Positions 1 to 12,800 of a DNA stretch of 64,000 bases are shown one piece after another. A program made the position numbers and the translations under genes. The stretch lies in NCBI GenBank assembly GCA_003290165.1, contig QNQO01000202.1, positions 372,001-436,000 of the forward strand. The letters are read 5' to 3'. Numbering within the stretch: position 1 is the first letter of the stretch; each line of letters starts with the position of its first letter. This DNA comes from Berberis thunbergii (taxonomy: Eukaryota > Streptophyta > Magnoliopsida > Ranunculales > Berberidaceae). The notes beneath the pieces were generated by a model, which worked only from the letters and a program-made list of their open reading frames with translations, ran no database searches and was not told where the DNA came from.

Positions 1-333
1 AGGATCCATTTTAGATTGGCTAAGTTGGTGGTCCCAAGCTAATCCTTTCAGACGGACGGAGTGGTTATGGCGTAGAATTCCTCACGTACTCATGTGGTGT
101 GTGTGAAAGGAGAGAAATAGGAGGGTATTTAAAAGGCTCAACAAATCAGAATACTCTATCGTTATTGAAATTATGGAATTGTTGTGGAGGATGGAATCAA
201 CTTGTAATTTGTTTAAAAATTTAGTTTTTGACACATTCATAGTGTCTTGGCATTCCTTGATATAGAAATGATTTCTTTTGTATTTTGTTTTCTGTTTTTC
301 TATAATAAATATCTTCGTATTAAAAAAAAAAAA
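1..333 (+). mobile_element. 3' end of a LINE (non-LTR) retrotransposon
   Basis: Reading from base 2, the frame gives the C-terminal zinc-binding tail of a plant LINE reverse transcriptase, including WLWRRIPHVLMWCV, a TGA stop at a position that is usually Trp, then KERNRRVFKRLN. The frame ends at a TAG near 270. About 50 bases of AT-rich 3' UTR follow, then an A-run at about 321-333, as expected for a retrotransposed LINE end. The rest of the element lies left of the window, so its target duplication cannot be checked. The in-frame TGA shows the copy is dead. Confidence 0.75.
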
Positions 334-372
334 AACAGAGAAAGAAAGATTGTATTTTTTGTTCGAGTAATT

Positions 373-545
373 CTACAGGGCCTGAGTCCCCCAGCCTGTT
401 TGCTGCCTGGGTGGGGTAAAAAGACAATTTTGCCCCCCTCTTTAAACATCTTCTCTAAAAAGGTGATTAAAAAAGGGGGGTAAAATTGTCTTTTCGCCCC
501 ACCCAAGCAGCAACCTCGCTGGTTGACCCAGGCCAGCTATAATTT
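373..545. mobile_element. Palindromic MITE, copy 1
   Basis: This is an imperfect foldback. The left arm has a block resembling GCTGCCTGGGTGGGG, then AAGACAATTTTGCCCCCCTC. The right arm is its reverse complement (GGGGGGTAAAATTGTCTTTT, then CCCCACCCAAGCAGC), around a short AT-rich centre. A related copy with the same outer and inner arm motifs lies at 8866-9048. The superfamily was not assigned because the target duplication is not clear. Confidence 0.6.
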
Positions 546-3282
546 CGGTTTTTGTTCACTGCAATTTTCAAAAACCAAGGGCAGCTTGATAAGTGAAATT
601 TTTTGAAATTCCCACCTGCTCATACTTCCATTCCATCTTAGACTGCACAACATTGAATTATTTTTTAACCCCTGCATTAATTTTCTTGAGATTTCTGATT
701 CCCACAGACCCTGAATCTTTCAGCTCATGAAGAGAAATATCATCCATGACTAGTGCAAGTAAAGAGTCAATATTAATGCAAGCAACAACAAAAACAATAT
801 TACTGCTATGTTTGGTCCCTATCGGGTCTGAATCCCGGAGTTTTACATCTTCATGTGTCATTACGTGTGTAGTATAGTCAGAAATTTACACCATTCATTC
901 AAATATTTTTTATTCAAATCATGGATGAATCAGGTCCCCCGTGCTCGGTTGGTTGCCATCTTAATAAGAAAATAATAACACTGAAAGTGACCAAATTGTG
1001 GGTCTGATTATTGCTTGCTGTAAGAGGGGAAGAAAGCAAGAGCTCCTGCCACTCACTCACTCACTCTCAACTCATAGTCAAGTGTCAATCACGTGCACAT
1101 TAGATAAAACTTTTCTTTGGTTTTCTTTGCTTTGCTTTGCTTTGTTGTGTGTGTGGTTTTGTTTCCTTCTTCTTCTTCTTCTTCTTTTTCTTGGAAGTTG
1201 AAATTTGAAAAGAAAAAACTCCCAACTTTGGGTGGGTGAATGAGACTTTGTGTTCATACCCATCCATCAATCAGTTTCAGTAATATTTTTTTATCCTAAT
1301 TGATTGATATTTGTGATTAGTTTAGTCTTCACTTTTACTTGGTTTACTGGAGTTGTTGACTCAGTTTTACCATCTTTGTCTTGTCTATCTTCTTGTACAG
1401 AACTTGTAAATTGTAGTTTGAATAAAAAATCACTGTAGGTAAATAAAGAAAGAAAACGTTTTGCCTATCTATGGTCATTAGTTGGAGAACCCCCATTGAT
1501 TATCCAAAGTGTTTATTTGTTGAGCTGCCTTATCTCAACCCATGCTTATGGTTATTGTCATGGACTTGATGCCAAATAAAAAACGTCATATTGGTGCAAC
1601 CATTCTAACTACTATAAATTATCCAAGTTTGGGGATTTTCATATCATTCTGTTTTTTATTTTGATTTGTTTTGGTACAAAATATTTGTTATAAATGATGT
1701 CAATATGTCGCTTTACAACATATAACAATTTTCTTATTCTCGAAACGACAAAATAAAAGTCATCGTTACCCTTTATTTAAGGTTCATTTTTATACTAAAT
1801 TGACAGGTTTTAATTATATGCATGGTAGGTGTAAGCTAAATAAAATAGATTGTAGATAAAATTTTAATAAATACTAAGGTTTGTATTTGGTAGAAACATT
1901 CTCCGGAGAAAAAACTCACTAAATTGCACTACATTTATACTACCCACACAAAGTTCATTTTAACATTTCACCAGACGTGTTTTATGTGTGTTTCCTTGTG
2001 GCAATCCATGAAGTTCTCGCAATACTCAACGAGACATTTCACACCTTTAGTAACCACCAAATTGCATACAAAATTGTATGAAAAACATTCAAATTATAAG
2101 AAAGTAATTCACAACTTTGATATCATTTCTCATTGAGCGAAAATCTAAATAATTGAAGGAATGGATTTCATTTTTCATGAAAAATTACTAACCAAACATC
2201 ATATGTATTTGGCAAAAAACAATTTCAAGAGGTGATGATCGAAGATTTCTACTTGGAGTAAAAACATGGTTAACACCTTCACGAAAATATATAGTAGAGT
2301 AGACAACCAAAAAGAAAATAAATTATTGGAAATCAAATTCACGCACTTTTATTCCTTATTATATTTAGGGTGTAAGCATATATCTGGGAATCCAGGAAGC
2401 ACCTTTCTTTATTATCCATCTTCACCCGTCCAAAGTAAACAACAACAGGTGTTTCCCAGCTTTCACTATTTATAAAAGATTTAAAAAAAAAAAAAAAAAA
2501 AGTGTCTTGTTTTGTTAGGCACACATTATTACCTATTTTGAAATCGGATGAAATGATTTGGTTCCTAGCTACAAAAAGTATAGGAGATTAAAGAAGGCCT
2601 TTGTCCTTGTTTTCCAACATCACACACTTTCTTCCCTCCTTTGTATAGTAACTCTATAAATCAATAAATATTTCACTGAAGTTCAAGCCTGTGAGAGTAT
2701 CTTCTCTATAGTAACTCTAGATTTTAGACTACGTACATTTACCATTCAATAGGAAAGAATGAATGATGTTTTTGTTCTTTTATTCTAGACAACCACAATC
2801 ATTTTGGGTTTTATGCCAATTTAACTTTCATCCCTTATGGTTTACCTCCATTATTAGTGTTGTAGATTTTAGAAAATGATGCACTTATTTAAATATACTA
2901 TCATTTATCCTCATTGTAAATATAGCATTAATTATCCCTCAATTCTACCACCCACAACAAAACAAGATATATATAATCAAATAGATAAAGAACCAGATAA
3001 ACTAATCCAACACTTGTATATTTTACTCCTTTTGGGTAAATTCTTCATTCTTCTTTCATATCCCACACTCACTTACAGAATCTTCCATATTTTCCTCTCC
3101 CCCTCTCTCTACCTGAAAGCCTTGAAAACCCATCAGAGCAAAGACTCCCTCTCTCCCTCCCCCACACTTCTCTCCTCAAGAGTACCCATTTGGACCTTCT
3201 CTTTTGTCCCCCACCCATCTCGCCCTCCCATTTAAACACTCATATCTCTTCATCTCCTTCTCTACTCTCCCAATTAGCAAAA
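546..3282. other. Gene-free upstream region of the HSL1-type kinase
   Basis: No convincing exon was found on either strand. Visible features are a TTC microsatellite near 1167-1190, pyrimidine-rich sequence, and a CT-rich stretch at about 3030-3280 that is probably promoter and 5' UTR of the receptor kinase gene. An A-run lies near 2482-2500. The short open frames here show no family resemblance. Confidence 0.5.
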
Positions 3283-6200
3283 ATGCTTCCCCTTCTCCTC
3301 TTACTTCTTCTCTTCTCCCCACCACTTCGAGTTCTCGCACTAAACCAAGAAGGTCTATACCTTCAACAAGTGAAGCTCGGTCTCGACGACCCCGACTCAG
3401 TTCTTTCGAACTGGAACGATCGCGACGACACCCCATGCAACTGGACTGGCATCACATGCGACTCAGCGACTCACTCGGTCAATCGGGTTGACCTCCCTGA
3501 TTCAAACCTCTCCGGTCCATTCCCCACTCATCTCTGCCACCTTCACAACCTCTCCTACATCTCACTCTCTAACAACCTCATCAACTCATCCATACCGTCA
3601 AACATCTCCACGTGTGAAAACCTTCGCCACCTGATCCTTGATCAAAACCTCCTTGTGGGCCCTATACCTTCCTCCCTAGCTGACGTCACTGGTCTCCAAA
3701 CTCTCATCCTCTCCATGAACAACCTCTCCGGTCTGGTCCCCACGACCTTCTCCCGGTTCGACCGGCTTGAGGTCATCTCTTTGACAGGGAACTTTTTGAC
3801 CGGTCCCTTTCCAGAGTTCTTCGCCAACGTGTCCACTCTCAAGCAGCTCAACCTCTCCTACAACTCGTTCGATCGGAGCCCGTTCCCGAGTCGACTCACT
3901 AATGTAACGAGTCTCGAAGTCCTTTGGCTCACTAGTTGCAACATCTACGGACGAATCCCAGACTCCATTGGCCAGCTCAAGAACCTGGTCAACCTTGACT
4001 TAGCGATCAATAGACTCGTCGGTCCGATCCCGAGCTCACTCACTGAGTTAACCAGCATTTACCAGATCGAGCTCTACAGCAACTCGTTGACCGGTGGGAT
4101 CCCTGCAGGCATGTCGAAGCTGACTCAGTTGAGACGAATCGATGTTTCCATGAACGAGTTAGAAGGTCCGATCCCGGACGAGTTATGTCAACACCCACTT
4201 GGTTCACTCAACTTGTACCAGAACCGATTCACCGGACCATTGCCTGTGAGTATCGCTAAGTCTCAAAATCTTTACGAGTTGAGAATCTTCGCCAACCGAC
4301 TCAATGGGTCACTCCCGAGTGAGCTCGGGAAGAACTCACCACTGCAAGTGATGGACGTTTCTGAGAACTTGTTCGATGGGGAGATTCCACCCAACTTGTG
4401 TGAAAATGGGGAATTGCAAGAACTTCTTTTGATATCGAATTCGATCTCCGGGTCGATCCCAGGGAGCTTGGGCCAGTGCAAGAGCTTAACCAGACTTAGG
4501 GTGAGGAACAACAAGTTATCTGGGGAAGTCCCTCCAGCCATTTGGGGACTACCCAAATTAATTTTACTTGATCTTATGTGGAATTCATTCTCAGGTTCGA
4601 TCGAAACCACAATTTCTGGCGCTTCTAGTTTATCAGGTTTGCTCATTTCAGGTAACCAATTGAAAGGAATGCTTCCTAGTGAAATGGGGTTGTTGCATGC
4701 ATTAGGAGAGTTTTCAGGGAATGATAATTTGTTCACGGGATCGATCCCTGAAACTTTTGTGAATCTTACACAGCTAGGGAGGCTTGATTTACATAACAAT
4801 CATCTTTCAGGTGTGCTTCCCAAGGGAATGGGGTCTTTGAATAAACTAAATGAGCTTAATTTAGCTAATAATGAGTTAACAGGTGAAATCCCGGGTGAGC
4901 TTGGGAGCTTGCCTGTGCTTAATTATCTTGACTTATCAGGGAATCAGATTGGTGGGAAAATCCCATTGGAGTTGCAGAATTTGAAGCTCAATCGGTTTAA
5001 TTTGTCGGACAATAGGTTGTCCGGGGACATTCCGCCGTTGTATGCGAAGGAAGCTTATAAAGATAGCTTCTTGGGTAATCCTGGGTTGTGTGGAGATTTA
5101 GAAGGTTTATGTCCAACTAGAGAAGAGTCTAAAAGAAATTCCAATGCTTGGTTGCTTCGATTGATATTTATTCTTGCTGCTGTAGTTTTAGTTGTTGGGG
5201 TTGCTTGGTTCATTGTGAAATACAGGAATTACAAGAAGGCGAAGAAGGGAATTGATAAGTCAAAATGGATATTGACGTCGTTCCACAAATTGGGTTTTAG
5301 TGAATATGAGATTTTAGATTGCTTGGATGAAGATAATGTGATTGGAACTGGAGCTTCAGGAAAGGTTTACAAGGCTATACTTAGTAATGGGGAGGCTGTG
5401 GCTGTGAAGAAACTGTGGGGAGGATCGCAGAAATATGATGACATTGAGATGGGAAGAGTTACAGATGATGGATTCGAAGCAGAAGTTGAAACGTTGGGGA
5501 AGATTCGACATAAAAATATTGTTAGATTATGGTGTTGTTGTACAACGCGGGATTGTAAGCTCCTTGTTTATGAGTACATGCCTAATGGTAGCTTGGGTGA
5601 TTTGCTGCATAGTAGTAAGGGAGGCTTATTGGATTGGCCGATGAGGTATAAGATTGCGATGGATGCCGCCGAGGGGCTTGCATACTTGCATCATGATTGT
5701 GCTCCTCCAATTGTTCATCGCGATGTGAAATCAAACAATATATTGTTAGATGGGGAGTTTGGAGCAAGAGTGGCGGATTTTGGAGTTGCAAAGGTGGTGG
5801 ATGCAGTTGCCAAGGGGCCTAAATCAATGTCTGTCATTGCTGGTTCATGTGGTTATATTGCTCCAGGTAAAAGCCAAGTTGATTACTTGATGCATGTATA
5901 TATGTGTTCCGGCTTATTAAGTTTCAGTTTTTGATTTCTGATCTGTTTCGTTTTAACGTTCATTTGAAGTTTAGTTTAAGATACCATGAATTTTGTCAAT
6001 TATTAATCAAATTGATTGCTTGATCGGTTTATTATCCATATATATGTTCTTGTTATTTGTTGATTGTTATTGAGAGTATTTGTCTTAACCATTTTGTCAT
6101 TTCGGTATCCAATTTTGCTAATCTTTTGCAGTTCAATTGTTTTTTGTGGTGTTTTTTGTCATTTTGGTATCCCATTTTGTTAATCTTTTGCAATTCAAAT

Positions 6201-7113
6201 GTTTCTTTTTGGTGTATCTTTGATCCTATACTGAGAAAAGTTGTGCTCCTTGTGTCATTGTCCAATGCGGAAAATGCGAACCAAAGGTGCAATTAGGACC
6301 ATATTCGGTGGGATTAGTAGTTGTGCCATATGTCGTCAGAAAACAAAAGAAAACCCCCGTAAATTTCTCTTAGTAGCCCTAGAATTTTTGAAAATCATGG
6401 TCTCATTCATCCACTCAAGTTTGTCTATTCTTCTTGAATGGGTTAGCATGTATCATGTGTGAGATTTCTACTGTGCCTTCTTTGACTTGGCTGTTATCAG
6501 AAGTTGTTCAATATTTTCTTATACTTTGTTGTTCCTGTCAATCAATTTAGGTTTGGTTTGTTATTGTTTAACTGTTTGAGCTTCTAATTATTTTTCCTTG
6601 TCTTCTTGGACTTGGTCATAGAATACTAGTTATGTCGTTGTGCAGTGTTATGATGTTGATTTCGTATCTAATTCGTGTTTTATTTTTTTATTATTTAATA
6701 TTATCAATAAACATTGTGCAGAATATGCGTACACACTTCGGGTAAATGAGAAGAGCGACACATACAGCTTTGGGGTTGTAATTCTGGAGCTTGTGACTGG
6801 CAAAAGACCTATTGATCCTGAGTTTGGAGAAAAGGACTTGGTGAAATGGGTATGCACCTCATTAGATGAGAAAGGGGTTGATAGCGTACTTGATCCGAAA
6901 CTTGATGCATGCTTCAAGGATGAGATCTGCAGAGTTCTTAACATCGGACTACTCTGCACTAATCCTCTCCCCATCAACCGCCCATCAATGCGAAGGGTGG
7001 TGAAGATGCTGCAAGAATTGAGTGCAGATAACAAACCCAAAATCATAAGCAAGGACGGGAAGTTGTCTCCGTATTACTACGAAGATGCCTCTGATCAAGG
7101 GAGTGTAGCATGA
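3283..7113 (+). CDS. HSL1: LRR receptor-like kinase, HSL1/HAESA type (class XI)
   Basis: Two exons, 3283-5866 and 6722-7113, give 991 residues, close to the usual size of HAESA-LIKE 1. Family members are plasma-membrane receptors for small secreted peptides (IDA/IDL and CLE types) that signal with SERK co-receptors. The product has a hydrophobic signal peptide (about 1-20), an LRR N-cap ending in CNWTGITC, and about 20 LRRs rich in N-glycosylation sites. One membrane span lies at about 621-645 and the kinase runs from about 667. Kinase motifs are the GTGASGKVY loop (from 688), VAVKK lysine, HRDVKSNN (812) and ADFG (about 831). The intron interrupts the APE motif (GYIAP/EYAY), a position I recall for this clade. 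The start at 3283 was chosen because it begins directly with the signal peptide; an in-frame ATG at 3190 would add a non-signal extension. The catalytic residues checked are intact, so the gene looks functional. HSL1 versus HSL2 or HAESA cannot be settled without a tree. Confidence 0.9.
5867..6721 (+). other. Intron of the HSL1-type gene with a tandem repeat
   Basis: This is a GT-AG intron of 855 bp (GTAAAAG donor, TGTGCAG acceptor). At about 6088-6215 a unit of roughly 60 bp occurs twice, imperfectly, each copy containing ATTTTG(C/T)TAATCTTTTGCA. No other gene is seen inside. Confidence 0.75.
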
Positions 7114-9618
7114 TATGTGTAGTTGAATTGTAAAAGGGTTTTGGCAACAAGAATTTAAGTTTCAACTAATTTCCCAATTACTCTTGTGTTTAGTTTCATG
7201 GGTGTTTCATTTTTTTTAAGCAACAAAAAGAAGTTGAATGGGATTTTTCTTTTTGGAAAGAGGAGGGGAAGTAACTTGAGGTGGTGTGGTGTAATGTATT
7301 TTACAGATTCTCAAAAAGATTTTATACACACACTTGGAAGTTAAATGGTTAATTAGCTTCAATGCTAAACAAGTTTTTTTCTCATGGTTTTATAAATTGC
7401 ATTTTGATACTTGATATATATTTCAAAATGTGGGTTCCATGTGCAAATGGTTTCAGAAACAAGTCATGATTCAATATTGAACCATAGATCTCAAGATCAT
7501 TATAAGGGCACATGATTTGGTATTGGAAAGAGATCCTGCATGCTTGATTACTTGAGTACATATTTGTGGGCTGCGGCACACTTTTAAGGATGGCATTATG
7601 AGAATATGGTCTCTTTAGAGCATGCTTTGTCACAGGGAATTCACATATTAAGAGTTAATAATAGCCACAATTCAGTTGATCCAGCATAGAGCAGCCCAAG
7701 TCCAACCTGAGTACGATTTTTCAGGGTTTGCGTTGTCCAAATTCCCCATTTAATTGCTTATTTTTCTAAAATCACCTTAAAGAATTTGGAAATCAAAATT
7801 ACCTATTAGCTATTACAACTTACCCTGTCCAAGAACACAACCAGAAGGTTGTTTCTGAAAATTCTTAACATTTAAATAACTCAACTAAATACTTAATATG
7901 GATAACAAATTTAAAGACTATTACAATTTGAATTCCTCCAGTTTTTTGTGATTGCTTGGGCTCCCAATACATTGGCCCAAGCCCAAATCGATTTTTGAAA
8001 CCACGAGTTGCCTGATTTCAAAATTGCACAGCCCATGAGGTCGGCTCCACTGAATCTTGTATGATCTATGAAAGCGACCGTGATTCTTAAAGAGCATCGT
8101 AATAAGGATTGAAAAGAGATCCTGGGTACTTGATTATTTGATTAGGTTAAATATGTAAATTTTTCCCAAGTCTAATTTCCATGGGCCTCTGTAAAAATGT
8201 TACCCAATAGCCCTATTTTAATCTGCAAAGTAATAGGTGTCATTGTAATTTTTTGTTAAATGTTTGGAGAATTAGGCCCATAATCCAGTCATTAGGGCAC
8301 ATAATAAAACTCTGGACGCCCTCGATCATCCTTAACAAACAAAAATTCTAGGGTTAGACATCCAAAACCTAATTTGCAAGACTTGGGTTGGGCCTTTTAG
8401 AGTTATCCAAGGGCTTATTTGTAAAGGTATCACATTGGCAGTGCACTTCAAGGGCAACCTTGTAAAATCACCTGTACAAAAAGAAAAATCGAAGTCTTTA
8501 TGAAATTTAGATAGGTGAAATAAGTTTTAGATCATAACCTAGATAGGCCCAAAGTCATGTAATTCATCTTAATCTATATATACGCTTAAGGCTTTAACCA
8601 AAAAAAAAAAATGTTTTAGATCATAAATTTGTATCCCTCAATTTCAAGTAGGATCGGAAATTAGTGAACTAACACGATAACCAGATTTGACATGCTCCTT
8701 AACGAGTTTGAGTTTAGAAAAGTATGACACAACTAATAAACTGGTTGACACGTCATGTTTCATCAAATTTGTGAGTTGGGTTTGGGTTTGGGTTTGAGTC
8801 TTGACAAGGTTGACAAGGGACCAATCCATTTATTATTTCATTATTATTATGTGATTAATAACCCCAATTGTAGCTGGCTTGGGAAAGGGAGGGCGAATGT
8901 ACACTTTTGCCCCCTCCCCCCTCTACATCTTTAACCACTTTTTGGAAAAAGGTGTTTAAAGAGGAGTGGGGCAAAAGTATATATTCACTCCCCCCCCCCC
9001 CCCCCCGGTAGCAACCATGCAGCGGGGCTCAGGCCAGCAATAATTACTCGATTAATAAACATATTGGTTATGGTTATGGGTATGAACAATCACAAATGTA
9101 AAATTGAACCAAACTTGTACTTTGGGTACTTACAAATTTTAGAAAATGGCTTTGACACTGTCAAAAATGTTGTCTTAAAGGATTAGTACTGAATAATTGA
9201 GAAAAAAATGGATTAAGATAATTAAATTCCAGATAAAGACTAAACTATCTATTCTTGATGATGTTGAAGCCACTCTTTTTTTTTTTTTAATTTACGAAAT
9301 AATAGTACCACTTGTATGAAATGTTAGTATACTGTTACTACCTTAGTTTTAAGAGAAAAGATTTGTTCCTCAACTCACAAGATTTATATTGAAAATTTTC
9401 AATATAAAACCCAATTAAAATTTTCATTAAAGAGGCAGCCAACCAATTGCATCCACTGGTAATGACTAAACCAACAAACAAAGTGTTCAAACCGTCTCAC
9501 CAATCCATCCCAAACAATTCAAAGTTGTGATAACGTAGATGAGATAGATGCCATCTTTTTCTAACACCTCTCTTTTTCACCCAACTTTTCTTCCTTCCTT
9601 CCTCATTCCTCATCAAAC
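7114..9618. other. Gene-free region between the two kinase genes
   Basis: This holds the 3' UTR of the receptor kinase, then AT-rich sequence without a supportable exon on either strand. The only recognisable element is the MITE at 8866-9048. Confidence 0.5.
8866..9048. mobile_element. Palindromic MITE, copy 2
   Basis: Foldback related to the copy at 373-545. The inner arms are ACTTTTGCCCCCTCCCCCCT and AGGAGTGGGGCAAAAGT, separated by TTTAACCAC / TTTTTGGAAAAAGGTG. The right end carries CTCAGGCCAGC, matching the CCCAGGCCAGC end of copy 1. A C-run of about 18 lies at 8988-9006. Confidence 0.6.
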
Positions 9619-9627
9619 ATATAAATA
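9619..9627 (+). promoter_or_regulatory. TATA box candidate
   Basis: ATATAAATA lies 100 bp upstream of the ATG at 9727. A pyrimidine-rich stretch follows, as in plant 5' UTRs. The assignment rests on position and motif only. Confidence 0.45.
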
Positions 9628-9726
9628 ATTATGAACTTCATTTTCCATCTCCTCTAACTTTCTTGGCTGCCCAACATTTCTCCCATTCCCTTCACCCCAA
9701 CTTCATTTGTTCACAAGGTCTCTAAC

Positions 9727-10731
9727 ATGAGCAAGGGTGGTGTTATTGCTCATGACATTGTTCTAGCACTTGCTGCCACCTATATCATACTTACTATCAT
9801 TCTCATCATCATCAAGTGCAGGAAAAAATCTGTTAAATCAGAAGATAATCAAGAACCTATTTTGGTTAAGCGCTGCGTGCAACCATGCCCTCTAGCTGAT
9901 GTTGATGCTGCCACGGATGGGTTTAGTCATCGTAGAGTTATTGGTGAAGGTCGTCTTGGTACAGTCTATGCTGCTATATCGCCAAGTGGGGAGGTATCTG
10001 CAGTGAAACGGATTAATCCTAGGATTGTGTTAAGTAATGCAGGGTTTGGATTCTCAACAATAATCAAATCACTCTCATTAGCCCAACACCCTAATGTAGT
10101 ACCAATCATGGGCTACTCTGAGGCGCCTGGAGAAAGAATTATTATCCTTGAGTTTGTCGGAATGAAAAGCTTGGATTTCTACCTACACCAAGACCCAATG
10201 ACGACGGCACCTATTTTAGACTGGGGGCGACGGTTGAGGATTGTTTCTGGAACCGCACGAGGGCTTGAGTACTTACACGAAAGCATGGCAGCTTCAGTAA
10301 TCCATGGGTGTATCAAACCTAGTAATATATTACTAGATGGGAATTTGGATGCTAAGATTTGTGATTATGGTTTGTCATTTTTGGCACCCCAAGAGAGGAG
10401 AGGACTTGTAGGATATGTTGATAGGGAGTATTGGGTCGAGAAAGGGGGACTTTGTAAAGCAAGTGATGTTTATGCATTTGGGGTGGTGTTGTTAGAGGTA
10501 TTGAGTGGAAGGATGTGTGAAGAAGGTTTGGTTGTTCAATGGGCATTGCCATTGATTAGAGAAAACAGGATTGTTGAAATTTTGGATCCTAGAGTGTTAG
10601 TTCCAATGGACATCAATCCTCTTGTTAGGTTAGCTAAAGTTGCATCAGCTTGTGTTGGTAATAGTAGACAACATAGACCTTCTATTGCTCAAGTGGCAAC
10701 CATTCTCAACAATTTGGAGATCCAACCTTGA
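9727..10731 (+). CDS. Membrane-anchored receptor-like (pseudo)kinase
   Basis: Single exon, 334 residues. An N-terminal membrane span (about 9-29, ending at KCRKK) is followed by a kinase-like domain. Kept motifs are the glycine loop IGEGRLGTVY (72-81), VAIK-type lysine in SAVKR (K94), the metal-binding Asp as DYG (213-215), and SDVYAFGVVLLE. The HRD motif reads HGCIKPSN (193-200), so the catalytic Asp is Cys. The usual helix-C Glu is not evident near FSTIIKSL. It probably acts as a membrane-tethered pseudokinase or scaffold in receptor-kinase signalling. It resembles the small kinase-like proteins typified by Arabidopsis At3g51990, but that link is from memory. The frame is intact and codon use looks normal, so this is a gene and not a relic. 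Confidence 0.85.
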   Translation: MSKGGVIAHDIVLALAATYIILTIILIIIKCRKKSVKSEDNQEPILVKRCVQPCPLADVDAATDGFSHRRVIGEGRLGTVYAAISPSGEVSAVKRINPRIVLSNAGFGFSTIIKSLSLAQHPNVVPIMGYSEAPGERIIILEFVGMKSLDFYLHQDPMTTAPILDWGRRLRIVSGTARGLEYLHESMAASVIHGCIKPSNILLDGNLDAKICDYGLSFLAPQERRGLVGYVDREYWVEKGGLCKASDVYAFGVVLLEVLSGRMCEEGLVVQWALPLIRENRIVEILDPRVLVPMDINPLVRLAKVASACVGNSRQHRPSIAQVATILNNLEIQP

Positions 10732-11483
10732 ATTGTTAGACAATGGAGTTCTTTCTAAAGTTGGCCATTGAGGAGAGAGGGTTCGTCACCAATCGATACA
10801 CGCCACTTGTCGACATTGTACAGATATTCAAGTTGATGAAAAGTCTAAAACAAAGAAACTGAGATTTTGATGGAGCTTTCGAGTGGGATGGGAAGGTTGA
10901 ATCAACTAGTCTCCTTACATGAAGATTGAAGAATATTAGAAATTATGGGATGGAAAGTTTTTGGCCGGTGACTTTTCTTAATGGGTGGTATGTGAAAATT
11001 GTTTTTTTCATCTAGGGGGATGGTGATGGTGGGATTAGTAAATTAGTTCCGTAAATTTTTTTTTTTTTTTTTTGTGTAATTTTTTGTAGACTATACAGTT
11101 GAAATTAATTAAATAATCATGTTATTATCTGATTTGATTTGGTTATTGAGAATAAGGAATCAGGTCATGACAGCTTCATATAGGCCAATGGTATGAGTTT
11201 TAACAAGTCATTCTCAAAATTAGAAATCAAATGTAGTTGCTTTCATATTGGCAATGATATTGCGTAAATGTATCAGGTATGGATGTTGATTTCGTTGAAC
11301 ATTAGATAAGTTAAGCCATAAACCTAATCCGATGGAAGGCAAGTCTAAATGCAAAGCTCAATCCAAATGGCAATTCCCTATTTTGTAGACTAGGAATCAT
11401 TCATTCATTTTCAACTTTTCTACTTTGAAATAGAGATCATCTAGTGCACTTGCTCATTGCTTCACAAAAAATTTACTTAAGGC

Positions 11484-11618
11484 CAATGGCATGACAGCTA
11501 AACGGTTAGAGTTTGGCGGATGGTATCACTAGATTATGGGTTCAAACCCAGCTTACAGCATCTTTATGAGTTCTAAAATCCTATAAAAACTCTACTTGCA
11601 TTTCAAAAAAAAAAAAAA
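11484..11618 (+). mobile_element. tRNA-derived SINE with target duplication
   Basis: The 5' part has pol III promoter-like boxes: TGGCATGACAGCTAAACGG (A box-like) and GGGTTCAAACCC (B box). A short body ends in an A-run at about 11605-11619. Flanking copies ATTTACTTAAGGC (11471-11483) and ATTTACCTAAGGC (11619-11631) form a 13-bp target duplication with one mismatch, which defines the ends. Confidence 0.75.
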
Positions 11619-12800
11619 ATTTACCTAAGGCGAAATTATTGATGTATTGCACACATCATGATTTTTTAGACAATAACATATAAACATAGAAATGGTGGTT
11701 CAGGGGATCTATATGGAAGGATCACTCAAATCGCCCATTTTAATATCTTATAAATCACTTCAGTAAAAATGCATTTGACAATAAACAAATCTTCGAAGAT
11801 GCTAATTTTTGGCAGTCCAAATACTGCTAGGTAGATAGATATTATAGTTTCAATCAAATATCTAATATCAGTAGTGGACATCATGTGGTTGAGAAATCTA
11901 AAATATGAACTTAAAGAGTAAACATTCCATCATGGAGTTTTAAGTGTTTGTTAATGTATGGCTTATTAATATATTGGCTGTGGTGGGGATTCAAAATTAG
12001 GTAGAAAAAATTGTTGGATCTACCTGCCAAGATGGGGATTGTTGTAGCTTCCACTATCTACTCTTTTGTTAATTAATTATCAACTTTAGATTTATGGATT
12101 AACATTTGTTTAATGGTTATTTAGAAAACCATTATGATTTAAGGATGAGATTGTTTCGACTAGTGTGTAGCTCGCAAATTACTTGCTCGACCAGAAATTC
12201 ACCTCAAGCTTAATCTAACCATGTGTTTAATTAGACTTGGTGGAAGCAATGTTAAGCCTATAACTTACTTAATCCCTTCTTTTGAGATTACACATGTGAT
12301 TGATCACATTGTAGTGATCAAATTTTTTTAATCCCATTAACCCCTCTCATTTTGATATCGTCGTCGGCAGGGTTTAAATTTTGAACTTATGATACTATCC
12401 ACCATAAACTTACAGCTGAACTAGTACCTCACTGGCCATAGTGATCAAATTAATTAGTTATTCATTTAGTATGGACGTAGATATAAGATTATTGAAACCA
12501 ATTTATGAGCTTCCGTGAGACTTTTCAATCAATTTGAAAATTCAAATGGTCTTACCCATCGCTTTACTATTATTTAAAGCTTAATTAGAACAGAGCATCA
12601 CGCATATATACACTGAAAGTCACGAAAATTTAGAAATATTGATTAATTTGGATGATTTCAACCTTGAGAATAGTAAAATTTGATTAAAGTTCTTCCTTGA
12701 ATGACTAGCGCGGTCATCCATAATCTATTAAAGATCAGAACTGTTCAACACACCATAAACTGATAAACATGTCCTTGGCTGGGTCGAATCCATGATCTAA

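Noticed and set aside
2876..3235. 119-residue open frame upstream of the receptor kinase
   Set aside because: Low-complexity Ser/Pro/Leu translation of pyrimidine-rich leader; better explained as promoter and 5' UTR.
3190..3282. In-frame upstream ATG of the HSL1-type gene
   Set aside because: It would place about 30 residues before a perfect signal peptide; 3283 is the better start.
4272..4799. 175-residue minus-strand frame across the LRR region
   Set aside because: Antisense shadow of the LRR coding sequence.
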